Position numbers and translations under genes: made by a program. 64,000 nt of DNA from Candidatus Limiplasma pullicola (lineage in GTDB: Bacteria; Bacillota; Clostridia; Christensenellales; Aristaeellaceae): contig DVIV01000034.1 in assembly GCA_018710985.1 (NCBI GenBank), positions 1-64,000 of the forward strand. The letters run 5' to 3'. Under the pieces are notes generated by a model, which saw only the letters and a list, made by a program, of their open reading frames with translations, ran no database searches and was not told the DNA's origin. Positions within the stretch are counted from its first letter, which is position 1. Every line of letters starts with the position of its first letter. Positions 9,742 to 18,582 of this stretch are shown one piece after another.

Positions 9742-10746
9742 ATGCCGAAAACCAAGGCGTCCCTGCTGGTGATTGCGGCCACGGCGATCACCGTGGCCAC
9801 GCTTTTTTTGCTGCCGTTCACCCCCAAAACGGCGGTGCGCACCGCGGTGGTGGAACAGGGGGAGCTGATTTGCTCCACGCTGATGGAGGGGATCGTCACC
9901 TATGCGGATGAGCAGCCGCTCATCGCGCTGCAGGCGGGCCGGGTTGGACGGGTGCATGTGCGCCAGGGCCAGACGGTGCATGCGGGCGACCTGCTCATCA
10001 GCATGGATACCAGCGTGCAGGAGCAGGAGCTGGCCGCCGTAAACCGCCTGCTTTATGAGCAGGAGACAGCGGTTTCGGCCTTTGGCCAGGCGGGAGAAGC
10101 AGCGCTGTCGGCCACGCAGACAGCTTTGCAGGCACGCACGCGTCAGGCGGAGCTGCGCGCTGCCATCGCGTCCGCTCAGATTCGTGCCGATGCGGACGGC
10201 GTGGTGGGGGCCCTGTATGTCTCTGAGGGGGCCGTAACCGGAGAAGCCAGCCTTTTGGGTACGGTTCACGGGACAGGCCTGCGCGTGGTTGCCGCCGGAC
10301 GCGCGGAGGAGCTGGGGAATGTGGCGCCCGGAGCCGCGGCGATGGTGACCAGTGCGGAAGGCAAAGTGCTGGGCGCCGCCATGCTGGAGCAGGCTGGGGC
10401 GCCCCAGGCGGACAGTGCCACCGGCCAGGCGATGCAGCAGCTTTCCTTCACGCCGGCGAACGGCGATGCGTGGACGGGAGCGGATGCCGGGGACCGCGTG
10501 GTGGTGGAACTGGTATGCGAGGCGCTTCAGGAGCAGGCGCTGGTCCCCATCAGCGCGGTGGACAGCCGCGACCGGGTCTGGTTTGTGGAAGAGGGAAACG
10601 CCACGCCGATTGAGATTGATCTTTCCCTGCGCAACGATCAATATGTGGCCGTGCCGCAGAAATGGGCTGGCAAACGGATCATCCTGCTGCCGGAAACCGC
10701 GGCACTTTACCCGGGCTGTCCCGTGAGGGAGGCCAGGACGCGGTGA
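9742..10746 (+). CDS. Efflux membrane fusion/adaptor protein (HlyD/MacA-like)
   Basis: N-terminal TM, LQAGRVGRVHVRQGQTVHAGDLLISMD lipoyl-like motif, coiled coil, beta-barrel C-terminus. Confidence 0.75.
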   Translation: MPKTKASLLVIAATAITVATLFLLPFTPKTAVRTAVVEQGELICSTLMEGIVTYADEQPLIALQAGRVGRVHVRQGQTVHAGDLLISMDTSVQEQELAAVNRLLYEQETAVSAFGQAGEAALSATQTALQARTRQAELRAAIASAQIRADADGVVGALYVSEGAVTGEASLLGTVHGTGLRVVAAGRAEELGNVAPGAAAMVTSAEGKVLGAAMLEQAGAPQADSATGQAMQQLSFTPANGDAWTGADAGDRVVVELVCEALQEQALVPISAVDSRDRVWFVEEGNATPIEIDLSLRNDQYVAVPQKWAGKRIILLPETAALYPGCPVREARTR

Positions 10747-11882
10747 GACGGTATGATTTCTGGAAGCTGAGCCTGCTCAACATCTTTTCCGCACCGGCCC
10801 GCTCCGTGCTGACCGTGCTGGGCATGGCCATCGGCATCGGCGCCATTCTGGCGGTCATCACCCTGGGCGACGCAGGCCGGGCGCAGGTGAAAAGTGAAAT
10901 GGCGCGCCTTGGAATTGACCGGGTGTGGCTGACCGCCTCGGAGGGACAGCATCTGCGCCATGGCGATGCGCAGATGCTGGCCACCGCGCTGGATGCCTCC
11001 GCGACCGAACAGGTATATGCTCCGACCACCGCGCGTGCGGGCCGGCAGGAGGAAAGCTGTGTGCTGGTGGGATGCTCGCGCGAATACCTGGATATGATGG
11101 GCACCAGTGTGCTCAAGGGCCGGGACCTGTATGCGGCCGAGTGGCAGCCCGGCGCGCGCAGTGTGCTGCTGGGAACGGCGCTGGCGGAAAAGCTGGGGGT
11201 GGAGCCGGGGGAACTGCTCAGCGTGGCCGGCGTGCCGTTCCGGGTATGCGGCATCATTGCGCAGGGAAACGAGCTGTCGCAGGTAGATGCGTCCGGTGCG
11301 GTTTTTCTGCCCATCGCCGTTTTCTGCGAATGGATGGGCCAGAGCGTGCATGAGATCATCCTCAGCGTGCCGGAGGGCCTCGCGCCGCAGACGGTGGCCG
11401 CCATGGCGCAGGATGTGATGCGCGTCAAGCGCGACCTCACCGTCGAGACAGTCACCATGCAGGTGCAGATTGAGGCCGCCAACAGCGTCATGAGCATCTT
11501 TGTGGATGTGCTCAAGTGGGTGGCTGCAATCTGCATTCTGGTGGGCGGCATCGGCGTGATGAACATTCTGCTGGTCAGCGTGCGCGAGCGCAGGCGGGAA
11601 ATCGGCATCATGAAATCCCTGGGAACGACCCAGGGGCAGATTTGCCTGCTGTTTTTGCTGGAGGCGCTGGTCTATGCGCTGGTGGGCGGCTGCATGGGCC
11701 TGGTCATCGGCGTGGGCCTGATCGAAACGGCGGGGCGGAGCATCGGTCTCACGCCCGTAATCCGGCTGGGAGACTGCGTGGCGGTCTTTCTGGCAGCAAT
11801 GGCGGTTGGGCTGGTTTTTGGCGTATCGCCTGCCTCGCGCGCCTCACGCATGAAACCCGTGGACGCCCTGCGCGATGAATGA
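10743..11882 (+). CDS. MacB/FtsX-type ABC transporter permease
   Basis: NIFSAPARSVLTVLGMAIGIGAILAVITLGD N-terminus; C-terminal GGIGVMNILLVSVRERRREIGIMKSLGTTQGQI; GTG start overlaps the adaptor stop. Confidence 0.88.
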   Translation: MRRYDFWKLSLLNIFSAPARSVLTVLGMAIGIGAILAVITLGDAGRAQVKSEMARLGIDRVWLTASEGQHLRHGDAQMLATALDASATEQVYAPTTARAGRQEESCVLVGCSREYLDMMGTSVLKGRDLYAAEWQPGARSVLLGTALAEKLGVEPGELLSVAGVPFRVCGIIAQGNELSQVDASGAVFLPIAVFCEWMGQSVHEIILSVPEGLAPQTVAAMAQDVMRVKRDLTVETVTMQVQIEAANSVMSIFVDVLKWVAAICILVGGIGVMNILLVSVRERRREIGIMKSLGTTQGQICLLFLLEALVYALVGGCMGLVIGVGLIETAGRSIGLTPVIRLGDCVAVFLAAMAVGLVFGVSPASRASRMKPVDALRDE

Positions 11883-12074
11883 GCAGAATGTGCAAGGATG
11901 TGGTATGAATTTGTCCGCCGTGTACATCATGTACAAATGACTTTCAGAATCTTAGTGGATTCAGCCGATTCCTTTTTTTCGCGGATTTCGATATAATACA
12001 GACATTGAAATGTGGCTGCTCCATGCGCTGGAAAGATGGAGCGTCGGCATTCAGAAAAAGGAGGCTGCTAGAGA

Positions 12075-13196
12075 ATGGCAAGCGTATCGCTCAATCACAT
12101 CTATAAGGTTTATTCCGGCAATGTGACCGCTGTCAGCGATTTCTGCCTGGACATTGAGGACAAGGAGTTTATTGTGCTGGTTGGGCCTTCCGGCTGCGGC
12201 AAATCCACCACGCTGCGCATGGTCGCCGGCCTGGAGGAAATCTCCAGCGGCGAGCTTTACATCGGCGACCGCCTGGTGAACGACGTGGCTCCCAAGGACC
12301 GCGACATCGCCATGGTGTTCCAGAACTACGCCCTGTATCCCCACATGACCGTATTTGACAACATGGCGTTCGGCCTCAAGCTGCGCAAGACCCCCAAGGC
12401 GGAGATCAAGCAGCGCGTGGAAGAAGCCGCCAAGATCCTGGATATCTCCCACCTGCTCAACCGTAAGCCCAAGGCTCTCTCCGGCGGCCAGCGCCAGCGC
12501 GTTGCTCTGGGCCGTGCCATCGTCCGTGAGCCGAAGGTCTTCCTCTTCGACGAGCCGCTGTCCAACCTGGACGCCAAGCTGCGCGTGGCCATGCGCACCG
12601 AGATCACCAAGCTGCATCAGCGCCTGCAGACCACCTTCATCTACGTGACCCACGACCAGACCGAGGCCATGACCATGGCGTCCCGCATCGTGGTTATGAA
12701 GGACGGCTTTGTGCAGCAGGTCGATACCCCGCAGAACCTGTACGACTATCCCGCCAACCTGTTCGTGGCCGGCTTCATCGGCAGCCCGCAGATGAACTTC
12801 TTCACCGTCAAGCTGGTCAAGGAAGGCAACGACGTGGCCGCCGTCTTTGGCGACAACAAGATCATCATTCCGCCCAGCAAGCTGGCCAAGTTCGCGGATG
12901 AGGACTATATCGGCAAGGAAGTCTACATGGGCATCCGTCCCGAGAACATCCACGACGAGGATGTGTTCATCCAGGCCGCTCCCAACGCGGTGGTGGATTG
13001 CAACGTCGAAGTGACCGAGCTCATGGGCTCCGAGACCTACCTCTACCTGTCCACCAGCGGCAAGGACGAGAACATCATCGCCCGCGTCAATCCCCGCACC
13101 ACCAGCCGTGCCGGCCAGAAGGTGCAGATTGCCTTCGATGTCAATCACCTGCACTTCTTCGACAAGGAGACCGAGACCACGCTGCTCACCCGCTGA
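12075..13196 (+). CDS. ABC transporter ATP-binding protein, MsmX/UgpC (sugar) type
   Basis: Walker [47 protein letters not shown]-terminal regulatory/OB region typical of MsmX/UgpC. Confidence 0.93.
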   Translation: MASVSLNHIYKVYSGNVTAVSDFCLDIEDKEFIVLVGPSGCGKSTTLRMVAGLEEISSGELYIGDRLVNDVAPKDRDIAMVFQNYALYPHMTVFDNMAFGLKLRKTPKAEIKQRVEEAAKILDISHLLNRKPKALSGGQRQRVALGRAIVREPKVFLFDEPLSNLDAKLRVAMRTEITKLHQRLQTTFIYVTHDQTEAMTMASRIVVMKDGFVQQVDTPQNLYDYPANLFVAGFIGSPQMNFFTVKLVKEGNDVAAVFGDNKIIIPPSKLAKFADEDYIGKEVYMGIRPENIHDEDVFIQAAPNAVVDCNVEVTELMGSETYLYLSTSGKDENIIARVNPRTTSRAGQKVQIAFDVNHLHFFDKETETTLLTR

Positions 13197-13204
13197 TTTC
13201 AGCA

Positions 13205-13245
13205 CTTTCAAGGCGCTTCCCGTTTGGGAGGCGTCTTTTTTTTGA
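13205..13245 (+). terminator. Intrinsic terminator after MsmX-type gene
   Basis: aaGGCGcttCCCgtttGGGaGGCGTCTTTTTTTT. Confidence 0.75.
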
Positions 13246-13292
13246 AATTTGTGAACCAAATGGCCTCCATGCGCGTTATCAGGGTGTAAGGC

Positions 13293-13799
13293 ATGTTGCA
13301 ACAGCCCGAAAAAAAGAAGGTGCAAGCGATGATTGACGAGGAGACCTTTGTGGATGAAGTGGAGGCGATGGAACGGACGCTTTACCGTGTAAGCCGCAGC
13401 CTGCTGAAATCCCCGGAGGACTGCGCCGATGCCGTGCAGGAGGCGCTGACACGCGCCTGGGCCTGGCGCGGCAGGGTGGAAGCGGCTTACTTCCGGCCAT
13501 GGCTGACGCGCATTGTCATCAATGAGTGCCATACCATCGGGCGAAAGCGGCGGCGTGTGGTGCTTGTGGATGAAGTGGAGCAGCCTGCGCCGGCGTTTGA
13601 ACCGCCGGACGACAGGCTGAGGCAGGCGCTGTCCGCTGTGCCGGAAAAGCTGAAAGTGCCGCTGCTACTTCATTATCTGGAAGGGTTTTCGGTAGCCGAG
13701 GTGGCGCAGATCCTGCGCATACCGCAGGGTACGGTAAAATCCCGGCTGCATCATGCAAGAAAACGTCTTTGCGCGGAATGGGGGGCAATGAAGGAATGA
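13293..13799 (+). CDS. ECF-type RNA polymerase sigma factor
   Basis: LYRVSRSLLKSPEDCADAVQEALTRAWAWRG (region 2), FRPWLTRIVINECHTIGRKRRR, LHYLEGFSVAEVAQILRIPQGTVKSRLHHARKRL (region 4). Confidence 0.9.
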   Translation: MLQQPEKKKVQAMIDEETFVDEVEAMERTLYRVSRSLLKSPEDCADAVQEALTRAWAWRGRVEAAYFRPWLTRIVINECHTIGRKRRRVVLVDEVEQPAPAFEPPDDRLRQALSAVPEKLKVPLLLHYLEGFSVAEVAQILRIPQGTVKSRLHHARKRLCAEWGAMKE

Positions 13800-14548
13800 A
13801 GGCATGGGAAAACGGGCTGCTGGAGCGGCTGGACAACGCTTTTGAACCTACGCCGGACAGGTTTCACAGAAGATTTGACAGCATGCTGGCGGCGCTGCAG
13901 GCTCAGCCTGCGCCAAAGCCGCGGCGGCTCAGGATGCGGACAGCAGTTGTCGTGACGCTGATTGTTATGCTGCTGTGCGTAACGGCGTTTGCGCTGGAAC
14001 GGCTGGGCGTTCTGTATTTCCTCACGGAGCGGGTTGCCGGCGGCATGTCCACCGAACAGGCGGAGGCGGGCGTAGTGCCCGTTGCATGGCAGCAGTGCGA
14101 AAGCGAACGCCTCTCCGTTACGGTGCGCGACATCTACATGGATGGCGAGCGGCTGGCCGTTTGCGCGCACATTGAGCCCAGGGAACCGGATGCATACCGC
14201 CTGCTCAGCGAAACAGATATTGGGACGGATGGCGAGCATTTTGACCGGATTTGGTGGCAGGGCAAGGTGCTTTCCTTCGACGAATGGCTGCCCGAAGGCA
14301 AAGAGATGCTGGTGGTTTCCAATGCGGTATTGCAGATCGGGGATAGGCGCTTGCCGGTCAGCGTGGACTGGGTAGCGCAGGATCAGGGCGAAACGTTCAG
14401 CTTTGAGGCAAGGCTTGATGTGTTTGGAGAGGCGCCATTCAAGGAAAACGACGGCATGATGGAAGCGGCGCTTTTGATTCAGAGCCATCTCTACGGCGGG
14501 GAAAATGAGCAGAGCACGGTAACGTTTGCGTTTGCCGCTCCGCAATGA
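13797..14548 (+). CDS. Putative membrane-anchored anti-sigma factor (DUF4179-like)
   Basis: Overlaps the sigma gene stop (ATGA); cytoplasmic N-terminus, single TM (RTAVVVTLIVMLLCVTAFAL), extracytoplasmic C-terminus. Confidence 0.65.
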
Positions 14549-14569
14549 ACAGGGGAGGAAAGAACAGCC

Positions 14570-15697
14570 ATGAAGCATTGGAAACACACGGTAGCCATCC
14601 TGCTGGCCCTTTGTCTGATTTGGGGCGGTACGGCGCTTGCGCAGGACGAATGGCGGTTGTGCAGCCCGGAGGAAGTGGACGTATCCGACGTGCAGGAAAT
14701 CAATGGACGGCTGGTGGGCGAGATCGTTTTGCCGGAGAGCGCCGGGCATATCCGCCTGATGGTGGATTGCCCCGTTCCAGCGCCTTTTACGGCGCAGCAG
14801 CAAGCCGTACTGACGGTAGGCTATCAGGAGGTGACAAAGGGCGATCTATCCGCGGCCATCGAGGCGTCCGGGCAGAGCGTGAAGGGCGGAAAGCTGGAGC
14901 AGTACTACCATGATGATCCGCTGAACCGGCATGTTTCCTTCAGCCGGGACGGCGAGGATTGCAACTTTAGCGTGTATGATCGGTTTGCGCGGGACCTGTC
15001 CGGGCATCCCAATCAGCGGGAAATGGAGGCGTCGGTTGCGCTTGCGCGCGAGCTGATGGAGCGGCTGGGCGCAGGAATCAGCGAGGACTTTCTCTACGCA
15101 AGGCGAAACACCGTCCCGGAGCAGCTGGCCGGCACGTTCAGCCTGACCGGCAACAGCTGCGCGCCGGAGCTTTACAGCCTGATTGAGAAGGAACACGCGC
15201 GCAACGGCGGCGCGGATGACAAAACGCTCGTCCGAGGCTGCTATGAGCTGCTGGGGCTGCCCGTGATGGATCAGTATTATTGGGAGGACGGCGGCGACCG
15301 CTACGGCGCAAAATCCGGCTTTGCCTGCGTGGTGCGCGACGACGGCACTTTGGCCGCTCTGGCGGTGGAAGGTATGCCCGTGGTGGAGGAGGCGGAGCCG
15401 ATGGCCCTGCCGCAGCGCACCTGGCAGGAGACGCTTCAGCTCTGGGCCGCAAACGCTTTCTGGCCCATGAGCACTTTGGACGAGGCCGTGGAGAAAAATA
15501 CGCTGTATGGCGACATCGTCCACTATCCCAGCTATGAGGTGCTGACGGACCTGCGCCCCTGCTGGGTGGGGCGCGAGGCGTACCGCCTGGAGCCGGGCTG
15601 GTGCTATCGCACGGAAACCCGCGTGGTCAGCGACGACAGCCTGGACGGCATCGGCTTTGGCTACTGCGCCGTAAGCGATATGCAGCGCGTGCATTAA
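14570..15697 (+). CDS. Exported hypothetical protein in sigma/anti-sigma operon
   Basis: Signal peptide MKHWKHTVAILLALCLIWGGTALAQ; RBS gggaggaaag. Confidence 0.65.
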   Translation: MKHWKHTVAILLALCLIWGGTALAQDEWRLCSPEEVDVSDVQEINGRLVGEIVLPESAGHIRLMVDCPVPAPFTAQQQAVLTVGYQEVTKGDLSAAIEASGQSVKGGKLEQYYHDDPLNRHVSFSRDGEDCNFSVYDRFARDLSGHPNQREMEASVALARELMERLGAGISEDFLYARRNTVPEQLAGTFSLTGNSCAPELYSLIEKEHARNGGADDKTLVRGCYELLGLPVMDQYYWEDGGDRYGAKSGFACVVRDDGTLAALAVEGMPVVEEAEPMALPQRTWQETLQLWAANAFWPMSTLDEAVEKNTLYGDIVHYPSYEVLTDLRPCWVGREAYRLEPGWCYRTETRVVSDDSLDGIGFGYCAVSDMQRVH

Positions 15698-15700
15698 ACA

Positions 15701-15748
15701 ACAGACGGCCCGGCGCTCCCTCTCTGAAAGCGCCGGGCCGTCTGTTTT
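15701..15748. terminator. Bidirectional intrinsic terminator between convergent genes
   Basis: ACAGACGGCCCGGCGCT...AAGCGCCGGGCCGTCTGTTTTTTG near-perfect inverted repeat. Confidence 0.9.
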
Positions 15749-15754
15749 TTGATA

Positions 15755-17146
15755 TCAGCCCTTCTGATGGATATACTCGTCGATGGCCTGCGCGGCGTTC
15801 TTGCCCGCGCCCATGGCCAGAATTACGGTGGCCGCGCCGGTCACGGCGTCGCCGCCCGCGTACACGCCTTCGCGCGTGGTCAGGCCGCTTTCGTCCCGCA
15901 CGATCAGGCAGCCGCGGCGGTCGGCTTCCAGCCCCGGCGTGGTGGAGCGGATGAGCGGATTGGGGCTGGTGCCGATGGACATGATCATCGTGTCCACATC
16001 CAGCACAAAGTCGCTTCCCTCCTGGACGATGGGACGGCGGCGGCCGCTTTCGTCCGGCTCGCCCAAAGTCATGCGCACGCAGCGCATGCCGCATACGTTG
16101 CCGTTTTCATCGCCCAGCACCTCCACGGGATTGCACAGGGTGTGGAAGATGATGCCCTCCTCCTGCGCATGCTCGACCTCCTCGCGGCGAGCGGGCATTT
16201 CCTCCAGCCCGCGGCGGTAAACGATGAACACTTCCTCCGCACCCAATCGCTTGGCGCAGCGCGCCGCGTCCATGGCCACGTTGCCGCCACCCACCACCGC
16301 CACGCGGCGGGAATGCTTGATGGGCGTGGCGCTGCCCGGCAGGTAGGCTTTCATCAGGTTGATGCGGGTCAGGTATTCGTTGGCCGAATACACGCCCTTG
16401 AGGCTTTCGCCGGGGATGCCCATGAAGCGGGGCAGGCCCGCGCCGCTGCCGATGAAGAGCGCCTCGTAGCCCATCTCGAACAGCTCGTCAACGGTCAGCG
16501 TCTTGCCAACGACGGTGTTGCATTCGATTTCCACGCCCAGCGCGCGCAGGCCGTCGATTTCCTCCTGCACGATCTGCTTGGGCAGACGGAATTCGGGGAT
16601 ACCGTAGCTCAGCACGCCGCCCGGCAGGTGCAGCGCCTCAAAAATGGTTACGGCATAGCCCAGCTTGGCCAGATCGCCCGCGCAGGTCAGTCCGCTGGGG
16701 CCAGCGCCGATCACGGCAACCTTGTGCCCGTTGGGCGCGGGCTTTGCCGCAGGGGCGCTTTTCTGAGCGCGGTGCCAGTCCGCCACAAAGCGCTCCAGAC
16801 GGCCGATGCCCACCGGCTCGCCCTTGATGCCGCGGACGCACTTGCCCTCGCACTGGCTTTCCTGCGGGCACACGCGACCGCACACCGCCGGAAGCGACGT
16901 GGAGCGGGAAAGCACCTCGTAGGCCCCTTCAAAATCCTCATGGGCCACCCGCTCGATAAACGCGGGAATGTCGATGCGCACGGGGCAGGCGGATACGCAG
17001 GGTTTGTTTTTGCAGTTCAGGCACCGCTTGGCTTCGCCCACCGCCATTTCGCGGGTATAGCCCAGAGCGACCTCGCTGAAATTCTTGTTGCGCACATCTG
17101 GCGCCTGAGCGGGCATGGGCGTCTTTTTCGGATTCATATCAGGCAT
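15755..17146 (-). CDS. NADPH-dependent glutamate synthase small subunit-like / NfnB subunit
   Basis: CLNCKNKPCVSACPVRIDIPAFI, VAVIGAGPSGLTCAGDLAKLGYAVTIFEALHLPGGVLSYGIPEFRLPK; ATG at 17146 overlaps the upstream gene stop. Confidence 0.9.
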   Translation of the reverse strand: MPDMNPKKTPMPAQAPDVRNKNFSEVALGYTREMAVGEAKRCLNCKNKPCVSACPVRIDIPAFIERVAHEDFEGAYEVLSRSTSLPAVCGRVCPQESQCEGKCVRGIKGEPVGIGRLERFVADWHRAQKSAPAAKPAPNGHKVAVIGAGPSGLTCAGDLAKLGYAVTIFEALHLPGGVLSYGIPEFRLPKQIVQEEIDGLRALGVEIECNTVVGKTLTVDELFEMGYEALFIGSGAGLPRFMGIPGESLKGVYSANEYLTRINLMKAYLPGSATPIKHSRRVAVVGGGNVAMDAARCAKRLGAEEVFIVYRRGLEEMPARREEVEHAQEEGIIFHTLCNPVEVLGDENGNVCGMRCVRMTLGEPDESGRRRPIVQEGSDFVLDVDTMIMSIGTSPNPLIRSTTPGLEADRRGCLIVRDESGLTTREGVYAGGDAVTGAATVILAMGAGKNAAQAIDEYIHQKG

Positions 17147-17999
17147 TGGGCTCGGCCTCCTTTTGGAACAGACGGCAGGCTTCCTCGCGGGCATGCTGCT
17201 CAAAGTCGCGGTACATCGCCCCGCGGGCCATGGCCTCGTCAAAGTCCACCAGATGGCCGTCAAAGTCCGGGCCATCCACACAGGCGAACTTGGTTTCACC
17301 GCCCACGGTGAGGCGGCAGCCGCCGCACATGCCGGTTCCGTCGATCATGATGGGGTTCATGCTCACAATCGTTTTGATACCGTATTTCTCCGTCACCTTG
17401 CAGACGAATTTCATCATGATCAGCGGCCCGATGGCAATGACCTGGTCATACTGGTTGCCGGCCTCAATGAGCTTTTCCAGCGCGTTGGTCACCAGTCCCT
17501 TTTCGCCGTAGCTGCCGTCGTCGGTCATCAGGCGCAGCTCATCGCTGACGGAGCGGAATTCATCCTCCAGAATCACCAGGTCACGGTTGCGGAAGCCCAC
17601 CACACTATGCACCGTACAGCCCAGGCCATGCAGCTTTTTCGCCACGGGGTAGGCGATGGCGCAGCCCACGCCGCCGCCCACGATGCACACCTTTTTCAGC
17701 GCTTCCGTGTGCGTGGGGGTACCCAGCGGTCCCACCAGGTCATGCAGGCAGTCGCCGGCACGGAGGGTGTTGAGCTCCATGGTGCCCGCTCCCACAATTT
17801 GATAGATTACGGTGACGCTGCCCGCCTCACGGTCGTAATCGGCCACGGTGAGAGGAATGCGCTCGCTTTGCTCTTTGGCGCGCAGGATGACAAACTGTCC
17901 CGGTTCGGCTTTGCGGGCAATGCGGGGCGCCTGGACGGTGATGCGCACAACCGTGGGGTTGAGTGCCTCTTTGGACAAGATTTCGTACATACCGGTCAT
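17139..17999 (-). CDS. Ferredoxin-NADP reductase-like FAD/[2Fe-2S] subunit (NfnA / sulfide dehydrogenase subunit type)
   Basis: GQFVILRAKEQSERIPLTVADYD, CIVGGGVGCAIAYPVAKKL, SMNPIMIDGTGMCGGCRLTVGGETKFACVDGPDFDGHLVDF. Confidence 0.9.
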   Translation of the reverse strand: MTGMYEILSKEALNPTVVRITVQAPRIARKAEPGQFVILRAKEQSERIPLTVADYDREAGSVTVIYQIVGAGTMELNTLRAGDCLHDLVGPLGTPTHTEALKKVCIVGGGVGCAIAYPVAKKLHGLGCTVHSVVGFRNRDLVILEDEFRSVSDELRLMTDDGSYGEKGLVTNALEKLIEAGNQYDQVIAIGPLIMMKFVCKVTEKYGIKTIVSMNPIMIDGTGMCGGCRLTVGGETKFACVDGPDFDGHLVDFDEAMARGAMYRDFEQHAREEACRLFQKEAEPNA

Positions 18000-18379
18000 T
18001 CCCTTTCTACAGCGATGCATTCGATTTCCACCAGCCCGCCCTTGGGCAGGGCGGCCACCTGCACGCAGCTGCGAGCGGGCGGCTCAGCCTCAAAAAAGCG
18101 CTGGTATACCGCGTTGACGGTGGCAAAATCTCCCAGATCCACGACAAAGACCGTGGTTTTCACGATGTCGGCATAGCTGAGCCCGGCCTCTTGCAAAATG
18201 GCGCCGAGATTGCGCATGGCCTGTTCCGTCTGGGCTTCCACGCCGCAGGCAAGCTCGCCCGTGGCGGAGTCCATGCCCAGCTGGCCGGAGGTAAACAGCA
18301 ATCGTCCGGTCCCGACAGCCTGAGAATAGGGCCCGATGGCGGCCGGGGCAGAGGAGGTGTGGACGACGGTTTTGCTCAT
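17996..18379 (-). CDS. RidA family enamine/imine deaminase
   Basis: MSKTVVHTSSAPAAIGPYSQAVGTGRLLFTSGQLGMD; C-terminal LPKGGLVEIECIAV. Confidence 0.93.
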   Translation of the reverse strand: MSKTVVHTSSAPAAIGPYSQAVGTGRLLFTSGQLGMDSATGELACGVEAQTEQAMRNLGAILQEAGLSYADIVKTTVFVVDLGDFATVNAVYQRFFEAEPPARSCVQVAALPKGGLVEIECIAVERE

Positions 18380-18499
18380 GAATCAAATAACTCCTTTCCC
18401 TATGCTTACATTAAAACGATTGTATCATTCCCGGGCCCGGATGTAAAGCGGAAAAACAGCGCCATCCTTCTGCAAAACCGACGGATGAGGCAGGGGAAA

Positions 18500-18541
18500 G
18501 CTGCCGGCAAAAAAGAACCACCGGCAGAAAAACCGGTGGTC
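18500..18541 (-). terminator. Intrinsic terminator of the FMN-binding protein gene
   Basis: Reverse strand GGACCACCGGTTTTTCTGCCGGTGGTTCTTTTTTG. Confidence 0.8.
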
Positions 18542-18582
18542 CTCATCAAATCGGGGGACATTCAGCCGTCCGGGCTGTACCG

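Noticed and set aside
15749-17311. 520-aa plus-strand ORF
   Set aside because: Antisense to the NfnB-like gene, which has clear cofactor motifs.
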